Shown: piece by piece, positions 8,430 to 17,463 of the stretch
How the letters are laid out: each line of letters opens with the position of its first letter
Position numbering within the stretch: position 1 is the stretch's first letter
DNA from: Leucobacter aridicollis
GTDB lineage: Bacteria > Actinomycetota > Actinomycetes > Actinomycetales > Microbacteriaceae
NCBI RefSeq assembly: GCF_024399335.1
Contig: NZ_CP075339.1
Location: 558,001-622,000 of the forward strand
DNA length: 64,000 nucleotides
Direction: 5' to 3'
Position numbers and translations under genes: made by a program
The notes under the pieces: model-generated
Database searches by the model: none
The model's input: the letters and a program-made list of their open reading frames with translations, nothing else
What the model was told of the DNA's origin: nothing

Positions 8430-10010
8430 ATGAAGCACTCGATGAAGCGCGTTTTCGCCGCGACCGGCCTGGTCGCCGCAGCTGCGCTTGTCCTCTCCGG
8501 CTGTGCCGGGGGCGCAAAACCCGACACCGGTGAAGCAGCAGGAGGCGGCAAGTCAATCGTCGTCGATGCTTCCTTTGACCTGAAGACCGCAGACCCGGGT
8601 CGCCAGTACGAGACGACGGGCTCGATCGTCGCGAAGGCGCTCTACGAGACACTCCTCACGTTCAACGGTGAAGACGTCACCGAGCCAGTCGACGGCCTCG
8701 CAAGCTACGAGATGAACGAGGACAACACAGTCCTGACGCTCACGATGAAGCCCGGCGCGAAGTTCTCTGACGGGTCTGACGTGACTGTCGACGACGCCGT
8801 GTTCTCGCTGACCCGTGTGCAGGGAATCCTCGGAAACCCGTCGTTCCTGCTCGAGGGCGTCAAGGTTGAAAAGACTGGCGACGACACACTGACACTGACC
8901 TCGGAGACTCCGAACCCCGCGCTTCCGTTCATTCTGCCGAACCCGGCGCTTTCGGTCGTCAACCAGGAGGTCGTCGAGGCGAACGGTGGCTCGGCAGACG
9001 AGTCTGACGACGCTGAGGCGTTCCTCAATGGCCAGTCGGCAGGCTCGGGCCCCTACATGCTCGAGTCATTCGACGCTGCGGCGCAGGTCGTCTTCAAGGC
9101 GAACCCCGAGTACACGGGCGACAAGCCTGCGTACGACCGTGTCGTGCTCCGCAACGTCGAGGGCCCCACGCAGAAGCTCAACGTCGAGAAGGGCGAGTCG
9201 CAGGTTGCGCTCGATCTGAACCCTGACCAGGTCGCTGAGCTCGCAAGCGCCGACGTGAAGGTTGTCTCGAACCCGTCGCGCTACATGATCTTCCTGCTGC
9301 TCAACCAGAACCCTGAGATCAGCGAGATCACAAGCAACCCCGACTTCCTGCAGGCAGTCAAGCTCGGGCTCGACTACGACAAGATCGTCAGCCTCGCGGG
9401 CGAGGGCTCGGTGCGACCGGGCGGACCGATCCCGTCGCTCTTTGTCGGTGCGATTGACGCGAAGCAGGGCAACCAGCGCGACGTCGACGCTGCGAAGGCT
9501 GCGCTGAAGAAGTCGGGCTACGCCGGCGAGAAGGTCACCCTGAACTTCCCGAACGACATCACCGTCCAGGGCCTGTCACTGCAGAACGTCGCCGAGGCCG
9601 TACAGGCACAGCTCAGCGAGGTCGGCATCGAGGTCGCTCTCGCTCCCGCTCCTGTCGCGACCGAGCTTGACGCGTACCGCAACGGCACCGAGACGATTGG
9701 TCTGTGGTACTGGGGCCCCGACTTCCCGGACGCTTCGAACTACACGGTGTTCTCGCCGGGTGAGCTCGTTGGGCTCCGCTCAGGCTGGGCTGCTGACGCA
9801 AACCCGAAGGTCACCGAGCTCTCGAACGCGGCAAAGGCTGCGACCGGTGAAGATCGCGCACCCGCCTACGAGGCATGGCAGGACGAGCTGAACGCGAGCG
9901 GCCCCTTCGTGCCGCTGCTGCAGCCCGCGCAGAACGTGGTCACGTCGCCGTCGATCGAGTCGATCACGACGAACCCCGTGTGGACAGTGGATCTTGCCCT
10001 CATCAAGTAA
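8430..10010 (+). CDS. ABC transporter substrate-binding lipoprotein, family 5 (Dpp/Opp/Nik type)
   Basis: Extracellular solute receptor for a peptide- or nickel-type importer. Residues 1-26 form a lipoprotein signal ending VLSGC, so Cys 26 should be lipid-anchored. The family 5 fold follows: SFDLKTADPGRQYETTGSIV, then DGSDVTVDDAVFSLTR, AGSGPYMLESFD, and a late GLWYWGPDFPDASNY. Length 526 residues is typical. It is the first gene of a five-gene operon with two permeases and two ATPases. The solute cannot be set from sequence; short peptides are the best guess. Confidence 0.93.
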   Translation: MKHSMKRVFAATGLVAAAALVLSGCAGGAKPDTGEAAGGGKSIVVDASFDLKTADPGRQYETTGSIVAKALYETLLTFNGEDVTEPVDGLASYEMNEDNTVLTLTMKPGAKFSDGSDVTVDDAVFSLTRVQGILGNPSFLLEGVKVEKTGDDTLTLTSETPNPALPFILPNPALSVVNQEVVEANGGSADESDDAEAFLNGQSAGSGPYMLESFDAAAQVVFKANPEYTGDKPAYDRVVLRNVEGPTQKLNVEKGESQVALDLNPDQVAELASADVKVVSNPSRYMIFLLLNQNPEISEITSNPDFLQAVKLGLDYDKIVSLAGEGSVRPGGPIPSLFVGAIDAKQGNQRDVDAAKAALKKSGYAGEKVTLNFPNDITVQGLSLQNVAEAVQAQLSEVGIEVALAPAPVATELDAYRNGTETIGLWYWGPDFPDASNYTVFSPGELVGLRSGWAADANPKVTELSNAAKAATGEDRAPAYEAWQDELNASGPFVPLLQPAQNVVTSPSIESITTNPVWTVDLALIK

Positions 10011-11082
10011 CAACAGCACCGTCGCGATCCGGACGGCCGAACGTGCCACACGGCGGGGGATCCCCCCGTTCGTGCGGTACGTGGCCGTCCGGCTCGGCCT
10101 GACGGTCCTCCTCATGTTCGGGGTGACTATCGTCACCTTCGTGCTCACCAACCTTGTGCCTGCCGACCCCGTGCAGGCAGCGCTGGGCGAGCAGGCCGCC
10201 GCGAACCCTGAGATCGTCGCGAAGTTCCGCGCCGAGAACGGGCTCGACCAGCCACTCGTCGTGCAGTACTTCACGTACCTCGGCAACGTGCTTCAGGGGA
10301 ACCTCGGCGTCTCAACGCAGACGCGTATGCCCGTCGCTGACGAGCTCGCGGCAGCTTTCCCTGCCACCATTGAGCTCGCGCTGTCTGCGATTGTGTTCTC
10401 AGCAATCATCGGCATCGGCCTTGGGCTGTGGGCAGCGCTCAAGCGCCGCACGTTCGTCGACCAGATCATTCGCGTCGTGAGCCTCATCGGGCTCAGCTGG
10501 CCGACCTTCTGGCTCGCGCTCGTTGTGTACTACGTCTTCTTCTTCGTGCTCGGAATCTTCCCCGGCTCAGGCAGGCTCGATCCGACGGCGATCGCCCCGC
10601 CTCACGTGACGGGGCTCTACACGATTGACTCAATCGTTGCGGGCCAGTGGGGTACGTTCTGGGACGCGCTTTACCACCTCGTGCTTCCGGCTTCCGTGCT
10701 TGCCCTCTACACGATCGGCCTGCTGACACGATTCGCTCGTTCGGCGGTGCTCGAGGTCCTCGACATGGACTACGTGAAGGCCGCAACCGCGAAGGGGCTG
10801 CCGCGGCGCACGGTCGTGTTCGGCTACGTCCTGCGCGGCGCGATGGTGCCGATCATCACGGTGCTCGGCCTCGCGTTCGGATCACTCCTGTCGGGCACAG
10901 TGCTCGTTGAGAAGGTGTATTCCTGGCACGGACTTGGCGAGTACTCGTTCTCTGCAGCTACAAAACTTGACCTGCCAGCAATCATGGGTGTTGGCCTCGT
11001 CGTCGGCATCGTCTACATCGGACTGAACTTCCTCGTCGATGTGCTGTACGGGGTCATCGACCCGAGAGTGAGGGTCTCATGA
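9994..11082 (+). CDS. ABC transporter permease, DppB/OppB type
   Basis: Inner membrane permease with about six hydrophobic segments. The N-terminal anchor (VRLGLTVLLMFGVTIVTFVL) is followed by the family block DPVQAALGEQAA and by the ATPase-contacting loop near DYVKAATAKGLPRRTV. The longest start is TTG 9994, overlapping the previous gene by 17 bp and giving 362 residues. In-frame GTG 10072 would remove 26 residues and begin at VRYVAVRLG, closer to family practice; the GC-rich third positions before it argue mildly for the longer form. Confidence 0.92.
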   Translation: MPSSSNNSTVAIRTAERATRRGIPPFVRYVAVRLGLTVLLMFGVTIVTFVLTNLVPADPVQAALGEQAAANPEIVAKFRAENGLDQPLVVQYFTYLGNVLQGNLGVSTQTRMPVADELAAAFPATIELALSAIVFSAIIGIGLGLWAALKRRTFVDQIIRVVSLIGLSWPTFWLALVVYYVFFFVLGIFPGSGRLDPTAIAPPHVTGLYTIDSIVAGQWGTFWDALYHLVLPASVLALYTIGLLTRFARSAVLEVLDMDYVKAATAKGLPRRTVVFGYVLRGAMVPIITVLGLAFGSLLSGTVLVEKVYSWHGLGEYSFSAATKLDLPAIMGVGLVVGIVYIGLNFLVDVLYGVIDPRVRVS

Positions 11083-11963
11083 GCTCCGACATCTTGACCG
11101 AGCGCGCGAAAAAGCGCCGCTGGCTGAAGATTTCCCCGGCGTTTCGCACACCGCTCGCGCTCACTGGCGTTTCGATTGCGCTGATCTGGCTTGTCATCGC
11201 GATCTTCGCTCCGGCGATTGCTCCCTACGATCCGCTTGCGCAGGCGTTCGAACGCCTGCAGCCGCCGAGCGCTGCGCACCTGTTCGGTACCGACGCTGTC
11301 GGCCGCGACGTGCTCAGCCGAGTGATTAGCGGCGCGCGCATCTCGATGCCGCTCGCGCTTTCGCTCGTCGTCGCATCAATGATCGTTGGTGGCACGCTCG
11401 GCGCCATCGCCGGGTACTTCGGCAAAGCCGTCGACGAAGTGATTATGCGTATCGCTGACCTCGTGTTCGCGTTTCCAACGATCATCCTCGCGATGGTCAT
11501 CACCGCGGCGCTTGGCCCGAGCCTCACGAACGCTGTCATCGCGATGCTCATCGTCTCGTGGCCCGCCTACGCTCGTGTGACAAGGTCGCTCGTGCTCTCC
11601 GCGCGCACTCAGGAGTACGTCATTGCCGGGCGCCTGCTTGGCAACGGCCCGTTCACGTCGCTTCGACGCGACATCCTCCCGAACGTGCTCTCGCCCGTGT
11701 TCGTGCTCGCGATGCTCGACGTGGGAACCGCGATCCTGCTGCTCGCTGGCCTGAGCTTCCTCGGGCTGGGCGCGACCCCGCCGACGCCCGACTGGGGCGC
11801 GATGGTCTCTGACGGTGTGCAGCAGTTCTCGTCGTGGTGGATCGCAGCCTTCCCCGGCCTCGCAATCTTCACGGTCGTCATGGCGTTTAACTTCATTGGG
11901 GATTCGCTGCGCGACTCCCTCGATCCGCGTGCACAGGACGCGGTGCAGGGGAGGGCAATGTGA
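11079..11963 (+). CDS. ABC transporter permease, DppC/OppC type
   Basis: Partner permease of 294 residues. An N-terminal cytoplasmic segment and first membrane helix (LIWLVIAIFAPAIAPYDP) are followed by the family signature HLFGTDAVGRDVLSRVISGAR and five more helices. The loop YVIAGRLLGNGPFTSLRRDI is the coupling region for the ATPases. Its ATG overlaps the stop of the preceding permease by 4 bp, and its own end overlaps the next gene by 4 bp, showing coupled translation. Confidence 0.94.
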   Translation: MSSDILTERAKKRRWLKISPAFRTPLALTGVSIALIWLVIAIFAPAIAPYDPLAQAFERLQPPSAAHLFGTDAVGRDVLSRVISGARISMPLALSLVVASMIVGGTLGAIAGYFGKAVDEVIMRIADLVFAFPTIILAMVITAALGPSLTNAVIAMLIVSWPAYARVTRSLVLSARTQEYVIAGRLLGNGPFTSLRRDILPNVLSPVFVLAMLDVGTAILLLAGLSFLGLGATPPTPDWGAMVSDGVQQFSSWWIAAFPGLAIFTVVMAFNFIGDSLRDSLDPRAQDAVQGRAM

Positions 11964-12844
11964 GCCACTCAACAGTTACACACGACGGCGCACGCGAGGT
12001 GTCGGTCGACGAGGGGCTCGCGATCCGGGATCTCACCGTCGCGATTGGCGAACGCGAGATCCTGCACGGCATCAGCATCGACCTCATCCCGGGCCAGATC
12101 ACCGGCCTCGCCGGCGAATCAGGATCGGGCAAGTCTCTCACCGGGCTTGCAATGCTTGGCCTGCTTCCCGCGAATGCGCGAACGGGCGGCGAGATCCGGT
12201 TCGGTGGGCGCAACGTGCTCACCCTTCCCGAGCGCGAACTCGGCAAGATCCGCGGCCAGGGTATCGGAATGGTGTTCCAGGATCCGACAGCGAGTCTGCA
12301 CCCGATGCTCACCATTGAGCGGCAGCTGACCGATCACCTCCGCGCCCACACCGGGGTGTCGAAGGCCGAAGCTCGCGAGCGTGCGCTCGAGGCGCTCGGC
12401 AAGGTGAAGGTGCCGATGCCCGAGACGGCGCTGAAAAAGTACCCGCACCAGTTCTCTGGCGGGCAGTTGCAGCGCATTGCGATCGCTGTCGCGATTATTT
12501 GCGAGCCGAGCATCCTCATTGCAGACGAACCGACGACGGCGCTTGACGTCACCGTGCAGGCGGGCGTCTTGCGCCTGCTTCGCCAGCTCTGCGACGAGAT
12601 GGGCCTCGCCGTGATGCTCATTACGCACGATCTCGGCGTCATGTCGAGCCTCGCCGACCGCATCTCGGTGCTGCGGCAGGGGGAGATTGTGGAGGAGGGG
12701 ACGCGGTACGACGTGCTGCGAAACCCGCAGCACGAGTACACCCGTGCGCTCATCGACGCGCTCCCAAGCCACGAGGGAGCGGGAGCCGGCCCCGTCGACG
12801 CTGTCGATGCGGCGGGCAACGAACAGGAGGCGGATCATGCCTGA
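11960..12844 (+). CDS. ABC transporter ATP-binding protein, DppD/OppD type
   Basis: Cytosolic ATPase subunit of 294 residues, GTG start in a 4-bp overlap. Walker A is GESGSGKSLT, the Q-loop lies in GMVFQDPTASLHPM, the ABC signature is FSGGQLQRIAIA, and Walker B is ILIADEPTTALDVT followed by the switch His in LITHDLGV. The oligopeptide-transporter C-terminal part starts near EEGTRYDVLRNPQHEYTRAL, but the four-cysteine iron-sulfur motif of some DppD proteins is not seen. Confidence 0.94.
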   Translation: MSHSTVTHDGAREVSVDEGLAIRDLTVAIGEREILHGISIDLIPGQITGLAGESGSGKSLTGLAMLGLLPANARTGGEIRFGGRNVLTLPERELGKIRGQGIGMVFQDPTASLHPMLTIERQLTDHLRAHTGVSKAEARERALEALGKVKVPMPETALKKYPHQFSGGQLQRIAIAVAIICEPSILIADEPTTALDVTVQAGVLRLLRQLCDEMGLAVMLITHDLGVMSSLADRISVLRQGEIVEEGTRYDVLRNPQHEYTRALIDALPSHEGAGAGPVDAVDAAGNEQEADHA

Positions 12845-13658
12845 GCAGAACTCACAGTCAACGAACCCGGCCCTGCTCAGGATCGACTCGCTTTCGGTGC
12901 AGTACAAGCTCCCCGGCAGGGGCGTACTGACCGCGGTGAACGACGTGAGCTTCGAGCTGCCCTCCAAGCGCGTGCTTGGCCTCGTCGGGGAATCTGGCTG
13001 CGGCAAGTCGACGCTTGCCCGCGCGGTGTGCGGCCTCGAGCCGATTCACTCGGGCAGCATTCGCTTCAACGGTGAGCCCATTCGCACGCTCGGGATGCGC
13101 ACGCGCCCGAAGGATCTGCTGCGCATTCAGATGGTGTTCCAGAACCCGTACGCTTCACTGAATCCGCGGCGCACGGTTGGCGCGCAGATCGCCGATGGGC
13201 TGCGTATCAACCCGCAGAAGGACTCCTGGTCTGTCGCTGGTCTCCTCGAAGAGGTTGAGCTGCCGAGCGATGTGCAGAGTCGGTTCCCGCACCAGTTCTC
13301 TGGCGGGCAGCGGCAGCGCATCGCTATCGCTCGCGCAATCGCGTCGGGGCCGCAGCTGCTCATCGGCGACGAGCCCATCGCATCGCTTGACGCGAGCCTC
13401 CAGGCGAAGGTTGCGAGCCTCATGCGGCGACTCGCTCTCGAGTCGGGAGCGTCGATGCTGTTCATCAGCCACGACCTCGCTGTCGTGCGCACAATCGCAG
13501 ATGAAGTTGCGGTCATGAACAAGGGCGAGATTGTCGAGCACGGACCTGTGGAACAGGTGTGGCGTTCGCCGCGGGACCCGTATACGCAGCGCCTACTCGC
13601 GGCGATCCCGGCAGTCGACGGCCTTGGCACACTGCCGGGCCTGCCCGACGCCGCGTAG
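12837..13658 (+). CDS. ABC transporter ATP-binding protein, DppF/OppF type
   Basis: Second ATPase subunit, 273 residues. ATG 12837 is chosen because an AGGAGG lies 6 nt before it; the frame is open further upstream but without a plausible start. Walker A GESGCGKSTLA, Q-loop MVFQNPYASLNP, signature FSGGQRQRIAIA, Walker B LLIGDEPIASLDAS and switch His in FISHDLAV are all present. It overlaps the DppD-type gene by 8 bp and closes the importer operon. Confidence 0.94.
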   Translation: MPEQNSQSTNPALLRIDSLSVQYKLPGRGVLTAVNDVSFELPSKRVLGLVGESGCGKSTLARAVCGLEPIHSGSIRFNGEPIRTLGMRTRPKDLLRIQMVFQNPYASLNPRRTVGAQIADGLRINPQKDSWSVAGLLEEVELPSDVQSRFPHQFSGGQRQRIAIARAIASGPQLLIGDEPIASLDASLQAKVASLMRRLALESGASMLFISHDLAVVRTIADEVAVMNKGEIVEHGPVEQVWRSPRDPYTQRLLAAIPAVDGLGTLPGLPDAA

Positions 13659-13704
13659 CGAAACGGGGCCCGGGCGCCACTGCGCCGCCGGTGGCCCTAC
13701 AGCC

Positions 13705-13763
13705 ACGACACTGCAGGCTTCCTGCCCTGGGGGACACCCCGGGCAGGAAGCCTGCAGTGTCGT
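13705..13763. terminator. Long inverted repeat between ABC operon and DUF805 gene
   Basis: Perfect 23-bp arms (13705-13727 and 13741-13763) are extended inward by GGGG/CCCC after a one-base bulge, leaving a GACA loop. It lies between convergent genes and is nearly symmetrical, which suits a bidirectional terminator, although there is no T-run on either side. Confidence 0.7.
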
Positions 13764-13778
13764 TAAAACCGCCGTGCG

Positions 13779-14441
13779 CTAGAAAGCGCGGTAGAAGCGC
13801 CTGCCCTCGACTCTCGGCGGCAGCGCCAGCAGCACAATGTGGGCGATCCACCCGAATCCCGGAACCAATATCACGAAGAACAGGGGGCCTGGAAGGTTTG
13901 CGTCGTGCAACCGCCGCCAGGTCACCGCAAGCGTCGGCACAATGAGGCCGAGCCCCGCAACGGCAAGCACAAGCCCGAGCATTCCGTTCACGACGGCTGC
14001 AGCCTGGTACGAGGCTCCCGATATGGCGTATGAAGCGGTTTCGATAATGTTTGCGAGAGTGCCCGCGACGAACCACAGTCCGAAGCATGCGAGCATCACC
14101 CACCAGTACTCGCTGCGTGACGCTCGTCCCGAGAACGACGCGTAGTTCTTGAAAAAGCGAACGATTGCCTGCGCGAAGCTCGCGCCGTACAGCGGGCGCG
14201 CCAGATCGTCGGGCGAAGCGGCGCCGTCAAAGGGCTCCCCGGGGCCCGGGATCGCGAACCCTGGCGGCATCGCGGGCGGTGGGGCGTAGGGTGGCGCCTG
14301 CGGTGGCGCGTAGCTGAAGCGCTGCGTCGGCTGCTCCTGCGGCTGCACCGGCTGCACCGGCTGCACCGGCGACGCATAGCGCGGGCGAGTGGGCCCCACC
14401 TCGGACCCGTGATGTTCTGGTGTGCCCGGTGTCTCTGCCAT
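13779..14441 (-). CDS. DUF805 family membrane protein
   Basis: A 220-residue protein. Residues 1-80 are Pro/Gln-rich, including three VQP units encoded by a repeated 9-bp stretch. The DUF805 domain follows with the family motifs FSGRASRSEYW and VTWRRLHDANLPG, and four hydrophobic segments (WWVMLACFGLWFVAGTL, GMLGLVLAVAGLGLIVPTL and two near the end). A GAGAGG ribosome binding site precedes the ATG, with a TAGCAT box at 14471-14476. Molecular role of the family is unknown. Confidence 0.88.
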   Translation of the reverse strand: MAETPGTPEHHGSEVGPTRPRYASPVQPVQPVQPQEQPTQRFSYAPPQAPPYAPPPAMPPGFAIPGPGEPFDGAASPDDLARPLYGASFAQAIVRFFKNYASFSGRASRSEYWWVMLACFGLWFVAGTLANIIETASYAISGASYQAAAVVNGMLGLVLAVAGLGLIVPTLAVTWRRLHDANLPGPLFFVILVPGFGWIAHIVLLALPPRVEGRRFYRAF

Positions 14442-14578
14442 CTGAAGCCTCTCTTCGGAGTGTCTCCCTAGATGCTACGGGGTACTCACCATGCGGGCGC
14501 AGCCAACAGCTCGGCGTGAGGGGCTGCGTGACGCCGCGTGGGGTCGGCGACGAAGCACGCCTCCAACCCCGCGAGCGT

Positions 14579-15706
14579 TCAGACTGACAGCGGATCCGCA
14601 GCGGGAAAGCGGATGATCTGGCGAAGCGCCTCACCGTCTGCGAGCGCGTCCATTGCCTCGTTGATGTCGTCGAGCTCGATTGTCGCCGAGATGAGCGCCT
14701 CAAGCCCGAGCTTGCCCTCTCGCCACAGCTGCGCATAGCGGGGGATATCGCGACTCGGGACGGCTGAACCGAGGTAGCTGCCAATCACTGTGCGGGCCTC
14801 GGCGGTGAGCGTCAGCGGTGAGATCTCGCTTCGCGCGTCAGGGGCAGGAAGCCCGACTGTGACAGTGCGCCCACCCGGGGCTGTGAGCTCGTACGCCGAC
14901 TCAAACGCGCGCGGGTGACCCGCGCACTCGATGACGACCAGAAACCGGATTCCCCGCTCGAGCGCCTCCTGCGGCGTGAGGCACTCGACAGCGCCGGCTG
15001 CGGTTGCGCCGGGAAACTTGCCCGCGTTCGCGTCGATGCCGACGACGGGGTGCCCCTCTGCGACGGCGACGAGAAGCGCCGCCATGCCGACGCCTCCCAG
15101 CCCGACGACAGCTACTGTCTCGCCCGCAGCGGGCTTGCCAGCGTTGACGACCGCGCCGCCGCCAGTGAGCACAGCGCAGCCGAGCAGGGCGGCGATATCG
15201 GCAGGCACATCGTCATCGACTGCGACGACACTGCGCGCATCAACAACGGCGTGGGTCGCGAACCCTGAAACACCGAGGTGGTGGTTGACCGGGGCGCTGC
15301 CGTGGAACAGGCGCACGTCGCCGTTCATGAGCGTGCCCGCGGAGTTCGCGAGTGTGCCGGGTTCGCAGGGGAGCAGTCCGTCGGTCTTGCAGGCTTGGCA
15401 GGCGCCGCAGCGCGGCAGGAACGTCATCACGACCCTGCGCCCCACGAGGCCGTCGTCTGCCGCCGACCCGACTGCCTCTACTCGGCCGGCAGCCTCATGC
15501 CCGAGCAGCATTGGCAGCGGTCGCGGCCTGTTGCCGTCGACAACTGAAAGATCCGAGTGGCAGATGCTTGCGGCTTCGATGCGCACGAGAAGTTCGCCAG
15601 GGCCTGGCGCCTGCAGTTCGAGATCACGGATCTCGATGGGGCGGGAGGCGGCCCAGGGACGGGGGCTGCCTGAGGAAGTGAGGACTGCGCCACGAATATT
15701 CGTCAT
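14579..15706 (-). CDS. Zinc-dependent alcohol dehydrogenase (MDR superfamily)
   Basis: NAD(P)-dependent oxidoreductase of the medium-chain family, 375 residues from ATG 15706, which has an AAGGA 8 nt upstream. The catalytic zinc ligands are in ASICHSDLSVVDG and GHEAAGRVEAVG. A structural zinc lobe is present (CGACQACKTDGLLPC), and the Rossmann loop is VAVVGLGGVGMAALL. The overall pattern resembles class III-like and aryl/mycothiol-era actinobacterial alcohol dehydrogenases; the substrate is not determined. It is divergent from the glycerol-type operon and could supply or consume an alcohol or aldehyde related to it (inference). Confidence 0.9.
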   Translation of the reverse strand: MTNIRGAVLTSSGSPRPWAASRPIEIRDLELQAPGPGELLVRIEAASICHSDLSVVDGNRPRPLPMLLGHEAAGRVEAVGSAADDGLVGRRVVMTFLPRCGACQACKTDGLLPCEPGTLANSAGTLMNGDVRLFHGSAPVNHHLGVSGFATHAVVDARSVVAVDDDVPADIAALLGCAVLTGGGAVVNAGKPAAGETVAVVGLGGVGMAALLVAVAEGHPVVGIDANAGKFPGATAAGAVECLTPQEALERGIRFLVVIECAGHPRAFESAYELTAPGGRTVTVGLPAPDARSEISPLTLTAEARTVIGSYLGSAVPSRDIPRYAQLWREGKLGLEALISATIELDDINEAMDALADGEALRQIIRFPAADPLSV

Positions 15707-15885
15707 TGAGAATTCCTTCGGTTCGGAGACAGACGTACGTGACACTCGGGAGCCGAATAGTAGCGATTCCGCTCACAGTGCTCGCGCACGAAAGAATGAG
15801 ACGCGTGATTCTGGAGGTCTAGAACGCTGAACCCATAGTACGAAACTTGCGGGTCGGAGAAAAGCCCTCGGAATCGTTTTCGGAA

Positions 15886-15915
15886 TTGACGGCGGCGAGC
15901 GTTCGGTGCTAACTT
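15886..15915 (+). promoter_or_regulatory. Candidate promoter of the glycerol-type operon
   Basis: TTGACG (15886-15891) and TAACTT (15910-15915), 18-bp spacer. The predicted start near 15922 coincides with the left edge of the leader hairpin at 15921. Confidence 0.45.
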
Positions 15916-15920
15916 CAGGG

Positions 15921-15993
15921 CAACAGGGCAAGAATCAAAGAATTCCTGGTATGGAGTCTTTGTCTTGCCCTCTTTCTGTTGTGACCCCTTGCC
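15921..15993 (+). promoter_or_regulatory. Structured leader with competing hairpins upstream of MFS gene
   Basis: CAACAG, GGGCAAG and CAAAGA on the left (15921-15941) pair in order with TCTTTG, CTTGCCC and CTGTTG on the right (15957-15981), interrupted by small internal loops. The central GGCAAG (15927-15932) can instead pair with a second CTTGCC at 15988-15993, so two exclusive structures are possible. The right arm is pyrimidine-rich. Because the operon encodes a GlpP-type antiterminator, a regulated attenuator is a reasonable inference. Confidence 0.5.
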
Positions 15994-15997
15994 AGGT

Positions 15998-16013
15998 ATG
16001 ACAGAGAGGTCAT
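15998..16013 (+). promoter_or_regulatory. Small hairpin presenting the MFS ribosome binding site
   Basis: ATGAC / GTCAT arms enclose AGAGAG; the GAGAGG ribosome binding site (16004-16009) lies in the loop and the right arm edge, 8 nt before ATG 16018. It may tune initiation. Confidence 0.4.
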
Positions 16014-16017
16014 TTTC

Positions 16018-17439
16018 ATGGCAACACAGATACTTCGCGGGATCGGCGATGTCGTCTCGTACATCGACTCGCGTACGCAGATTCGCGGCCGTGCCGGCTG
16101 GATCTGGTGGCTCGCCCTCGGCGGGCTCTTCCTTGACGCTTTCTCGAACTCGGCGCTCTCTGCGGGCCTCGGCCCCATGACGAAGGACCTTGAGCTCAGC
16201 GCGGGCCAGATCGCACTGCTCACCTCGATGGCGTCCTGGGTCGCACTCGTGTTCAACCCGATCGGCGGCTGGCTCGCAGACCGCTTTGGCCGCGTCGGCC
16301 CGTTGCTCGTCGCGAAGGTACTCGCAATGGCGGGTGCGTTCATCGCTGCCTTCGCTCCGAGCTTCGAGTTGGTCGTGGCCGGTCGTTTCTTTGTCGGCGC
16401 CGCATACGGCATCGACTTCGCGATCGCTATGGCCCTCCTCGCGGAGTTCACCCCAGCTCGGTTCCGCGCGCGGATCAACACGTGGCAGGGCATCTGGTAC
16501 ACCGCAGTATCGTCGAACCTCATCCTCGCGATCGGCTTCCACAACATGAATGTTGGCGATTCGATTTGGCGCTATGCCGTCGGCACAGCCGGCATCGTCG
16601 CGCTGCTGCTCTTCATCGCCCAGGCGGTGAAGCTCGTCGAGAGCCCGAGCTGGTACGCGCGAAAGGGCAGGCTCGATGAGGCCGCGCGATCGATGACCAA
16701 GATCTACGGCGAAAAGTTCGAAGCGGCTCCCGAGGCCGAGCGCATCCCCATGGAAGGCGTTGCGACCAAGGGCATTGGCAACGTCGCGCTCATCTTCCGC
16801 GGCATCTACCTGCCGCGCACGATCCTCGCGTCGACGGTGCAGATGGGCCAGTCGCTGCAGTACTTCGCCGTCGGCTGGTACCTCCCGATCATCTCGATCG
16901 CAATCTTTGGCGAGGGCGACTTCGTGCTCGCCACGGTTGGCACGCTCGTCTTCAACGCGTTCGGCATCATCGGCGGCTTCACCTCGCCGCTCATCGCGAA
17001 GAAGCTCGGCCTTCGCCGCGCCTCGGCGATCGGCTTCTCGCTCGTGTTCGTGATGCTCGTCATTCTCGGCCTCGCATTCAACACGATGCCGCTGTGGCTC
17101 GCGTTCATCGTGCCGTCGCTGTTCATCCTGTTCCACTCGGGCGGGCCCGGCGCGAACGGTAAGAGCCTCTCGACACTGTCGTTCCGCAGTGAGCTGCGTG
17201 CGACAGCCAACGGCTTCATCGGCGCGATCGGCAGCCTCGGCGCGGCCCTCGGCCTCGTCGTGTTCCCGATCCTTAAGGAAGATCTCGGGCTCGGCCCGAC
17301 GTTCCTCATCCTCTCGGCAGTGCCGTTCGTCGCGGCAGTTATCTGCTGGGTGATCAAGTGGGAGCCGAGCCGCGCTGACTTCAACCCGGACGAGGAGCCC
17401 GAGGCCCCGCAGTTCCGCGACGCAGTCACCACTCGCTAA
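16018..17439 (+). CDS. MFS transporter, metabolite:H+ symporter type
   Basis: Inner membrane carrier, 473 residues with about twelve hydrophobic segments. The family motif between helices 2 and 3 is GGWLADRFGRVGPLL; the end of the first half reads ESPSWYARKGRLDEA, which resembles the sugar-porter/organic-acid branch. A cytoplasmic middle loop (about 215-255) separates the halves. It is the first gene of the operon with a kinase and a GlpD-like dehydrogenase, so glycerol, a polyol or a glycerol derivative is the likely cargo (inference). Confidence 0.9.
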   Translation: MATQILRGIGDVVSYIDSRTQIRGRAGWIWWLALGGLFLDAFSNSALSAGLGPMTKDLELSAGQIALLTSMASWVALVFNPIGGWLADRFGRVGPLLVAKVLAMAGAFIAAFAPSFELVVAGRFFVGAAYGIDFAIAMALLAEFTPARFRARINTWQGIWYTAVSSNLILAIGFHNMNVGDSIWRYAVGTAGIVALLLFIAQAVKLVESPSWYARKGRLDEAARSMTKIYGEKFEAAPEAERIPMEGVATKGIGNVALIFRGIYLPRTILASTVQMGQSLQYFAVGWYLPIISIAIFGEGDFVLATVGTLVFNAFGIIGGFTSPLIAKKLGLRRASAIGFSLVFVMLVILGLAFNTMPLWLAFIVPSLFILFHSGGPGANGKSLSTLSFRSELRATANGFIGAIGSLGAALGLVVFPILKEDLGLGPTFLILSAVPFVAAVICWVIKWEPSRADFNPDEEPEAPQFRDAVTTR

Positions 17440-17463
17440 GACAACGACGCAAAGGAGTACGCG

